Below, piece by piece: positions 62,844 to 64,000 of a stretch of DNA of 64,000 nucleotides (its first letter is position 1; every line of letters begins with the position of its first letter). The position numbers were made by a program, and so were the translations under genes. Below the pieces are notes generated by a model. That model had not been told where the DNA came from. It worked only from the letters and a program-made list of their open reading frames with translations, and did not search any database. The stretch comes from Foliamicus sp965115835 (GTDB taxonomy: Bacteria; Pseudomonadota; Gammaproteobacteria; Steroidobacterales; Foliamicaceae), in NCBI GenBank assembly GCA_965115835.1, contig OZ220471.1, positions 248,001 to 312,000 of the forward strand, given 5' to 3'.

Positions 62844-63331
62844 GAGCTCCCGGTTTCGGCGGGTTGCTGGCGATCTCCGGCGCGGTCGCGGTGCTGGATC
62901 AGGCAACGAAATGGCTGATTGCCGCCTTTCTGGAGGAAGGGGGCCGCACGGCCGTGTTGCCGTTTTTCGATCTGGTGCGCTGGCACAACACCGGCGCCGC
63001 CTTCGGTTTCTTGTCCAATGCTCCGGGATGGCAAAACGGCCTGTTCCTGGTGCTGGGTATCGGCCTTCTGGCGTATCTGGGCCTGCTCATGCGCAAGGCT
63101 TCGCCCCAGAACAATGCCTGGTGGGCTGCGGGCCTTGCCCTGATGGCCGGCGGCGCCGCCGGCAACCTCATCGACCGCGCAGCGCGCGGATACGTGCTGG
63201 ACTTCCTGTTGCTGCATCACCGGGACTGGAGCTTCCCGGCCTTCAATGTGGCGGACTCCGCGATTACCGTCGGCGTGATTCTGGTGCTGGCGAACGCGCT
63301 GTTCCCGGGCAGGCCGAAGGCCGGGGCCTGA
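62834..63331 (+). CDS. lspA: Lipoprotein signal peptidase
   Basis: 165-residue aspartyl protease of the inner membrane that removes signal peptides from prolipoproteins, such as the subtilase lipoprotein at 45-47 kb. Four transmembrane segments. The catalytic pair is Asp114 (AGNLIDRA) and Asp141 (FNVADSAI); NTGAAFGFL is conserved. GTG start at 62834 lies inside the ileS end, the usual coupling. Confidence 0.95.
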   Translation: MGLRAPGFGGLLAISGAVAVLDQATKWLIAAFLEEGGRTAVLPFFDLVRWHNTGAAFGFLSNAPGWQNGLFLVLGIGLLAYLGLLMRKASPQNNAWWAAGLALMAGGAAGNLIDRAARGYVLDFLLLHHRDWSFPAFNVADSAITVGVILVLANALFPGRPKAGA

Positions 63332-63527
63332 ACACGGCGCGCGCCCGAACCTTGCTGCCGCCTCCTTGCCCACTGCCTCGTCGAGCGGCTGGCCCCGCCG
63401 CTGGCCTCACCGGAGCGGGCCGCAGCTGCCGCCCGGCCAGGTTTGATTTTGCAGCGGTTCTCTTCCACAATGCCGGCAGCAGGCGCCAGCGAATTTTCAA
63501 GCTACGGGACGACCGGTCCAAAACGAT

Positions 63528-64000
63528 ATGAGCGATGATGTTCCCCATGTCGAGTACCACGGGGTCCACAAACGATATGGCGATTCGGGCTGGATTGTTC
63601 GGGACCTCGATCTCGACCTCGAACGGGGCGAGTTCCTGACCCTGCTCGGGCCGTCCGGATCCGGCAAGACCACCTGTCTGATGATGCTGGCGGGCTTTGA
63701 GCCGCCCACTTCCGGCGACATCCGCATAAACGGCGTTTCGGTGGCCGGACTGCCCCCGGACAAGCGCGGGATCGGCGTGGTCTTCCAGAATTACGCCCTG
63801 TTCCCGCACATGAACGTGGGCGCCAACCTGTCCTTTCCGCTGGAAGTGCGTGGCCTGAGCGCGCACCAGCGGAGGCAGCGGGTGGCCAGGGCCCTGGAGC
63901 TGGTGCGCCTGGAGGGCTACGAGGGCCGCCGTCCCGGTCAGCTTTCCGGCGGCCAGCAGCAGCGCGTGGCCATTGCCCGCGCCCTGGTCTTCGAGCCGGA
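63528..64000 (+). CDS. ABC transporter ATP-binding protein, PotA/CysA type (partial)
   Basis: First 157 residues; the gene runs off the window. Walker A is GPSGSGKTT, Q-loop VVFQNYALFPHM, signature LSGGQQQRVAIARAL. The wording SGDIRINGVSVAGLPPDKRGIGVVFQ is typical of the spermidine/putrescine, iron and sugar import ATPases (PotA, FbpC, UgpC), which carry a C-terminal regulatory domain not seen here. Substrate undecided. It takes the place that fkpB and ispH often have after lspA. Confidence 0.92.
   Translation, partial: MSDDVPHVEYHGVHKRYGDSGWIVRDLDLDLERGEFLTLLGPSGSGKTTCLMMLAGFEPPTSGDIRINGVSVAGLPPDKRGIGVVFQNYALFPHMNVGANLSFPLEVRGLSAHQRRQRVARALELVRLEGYEGRRPGQLSGGQQQRVAIARALVFEP

Overview
The window (about 65% GC) looks like chromosome of a Gram-negative gammaproteobacterium. 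The lineage markers are a bifunctional HldE, WaaA, TolC, GlnRS, the gene order murJ-ribF-ileS-lspA, and a glnS-linked tRNA cluster Gly(GCC)-Cys(GCA)-Leu(UAA) that has the same content and order as E. coli glyW-cysT-leuZ. A TRAP transporter, a membrane pyrophosphatase, a TonB-dependent receptor and a B12-dependent ribonucleotide reductase suggest an aerobic, probably aquatic or host-associated heterotroph. The species cannot be named from the sequence.

Layout. 0.1-3.8 kb, minus strand: Tat-exported aldo/keto reductase, CCA-adding enzyme, periplasmic DegP/DegQ-type protease. 4.0-24.3 kb: an accessory island. A broken type III restriction-modification locus (Mod 5' part at 4.3-5.6 kb, Res 3' end at 23.9-24.2 kb) flanks four tandem giant RTX genes (6.4-23.9 kb) that encode almost nothing but glycine/aspartate-rich calcium-binding repeats. 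Each carries a 54-bp VNTR (6, 4, 2 and 7 units). A run of 13 G lies in the spacer of a plausible promoter upstream of the first gene. 24.4-31.9 kb: split nrdJa/nrdJb, an IS1182-type insertion sequence sitting exactly on the nrdJb stop codon, and a TRAP transporter dctPQM. 32.1-39.2 kb: envelope genes hldE-waaA, convergent with tolC and an isoaspartyl methyltransferase-like gene, then hppA. 39.2-47.8 kb: a repeat-rich zone with moeB-rhodanese, a polysaccharide deacetylase/allantoinase-like gene, a wrecked DNA methyltransferase, an AlbA_2/ATPase regulator-like gene, and a lipoprotein subtilase. 47.8-54.7 kb: a putative catabolic group (Asp/Glu racemase-maleate isomerase family, alpha/beta hydrolase, dihydropyrimidinase-type amidohydrolase, TonB receptor, SDR). 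54.8-64 kb: housekeeping genes glnS, three tRNAs, murJ, ribF, ileS, lspA and the start of a PotA-type ABC ATPase.

Main discoveries. (1) The tRNA-Leu(UAA) gene is interrupted between U34 and A35 of the anticodon by a 226-nt group I intron, the position and type classically seen in cyanobacteria and plastids, here inside a gammaproteobacterial leuZ-like locus. (2) The four-gene RTX array is modular, chimeric and actively recombining, with its putative promoter apparently built for slipped-strand phase variation. (3) Two families of short dispersed repeats are present: a 121-bp element with terminal inverted repeats in three copies, and a roughly 100-150 bp element in two copies.

How the parts may work together. 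The RTX proteins end in a conserved domain of the type I secretion kind. No type I ABC exporter or membrane-fusion gene lies in the window; TolC at 34.8-36.2 kb could be the outer-membrane channel. The intron-bearing tRNA-Leu lacks an encoded CCA, so it depends on the CCA-adding enzyme at 1.1-2.3 kb.
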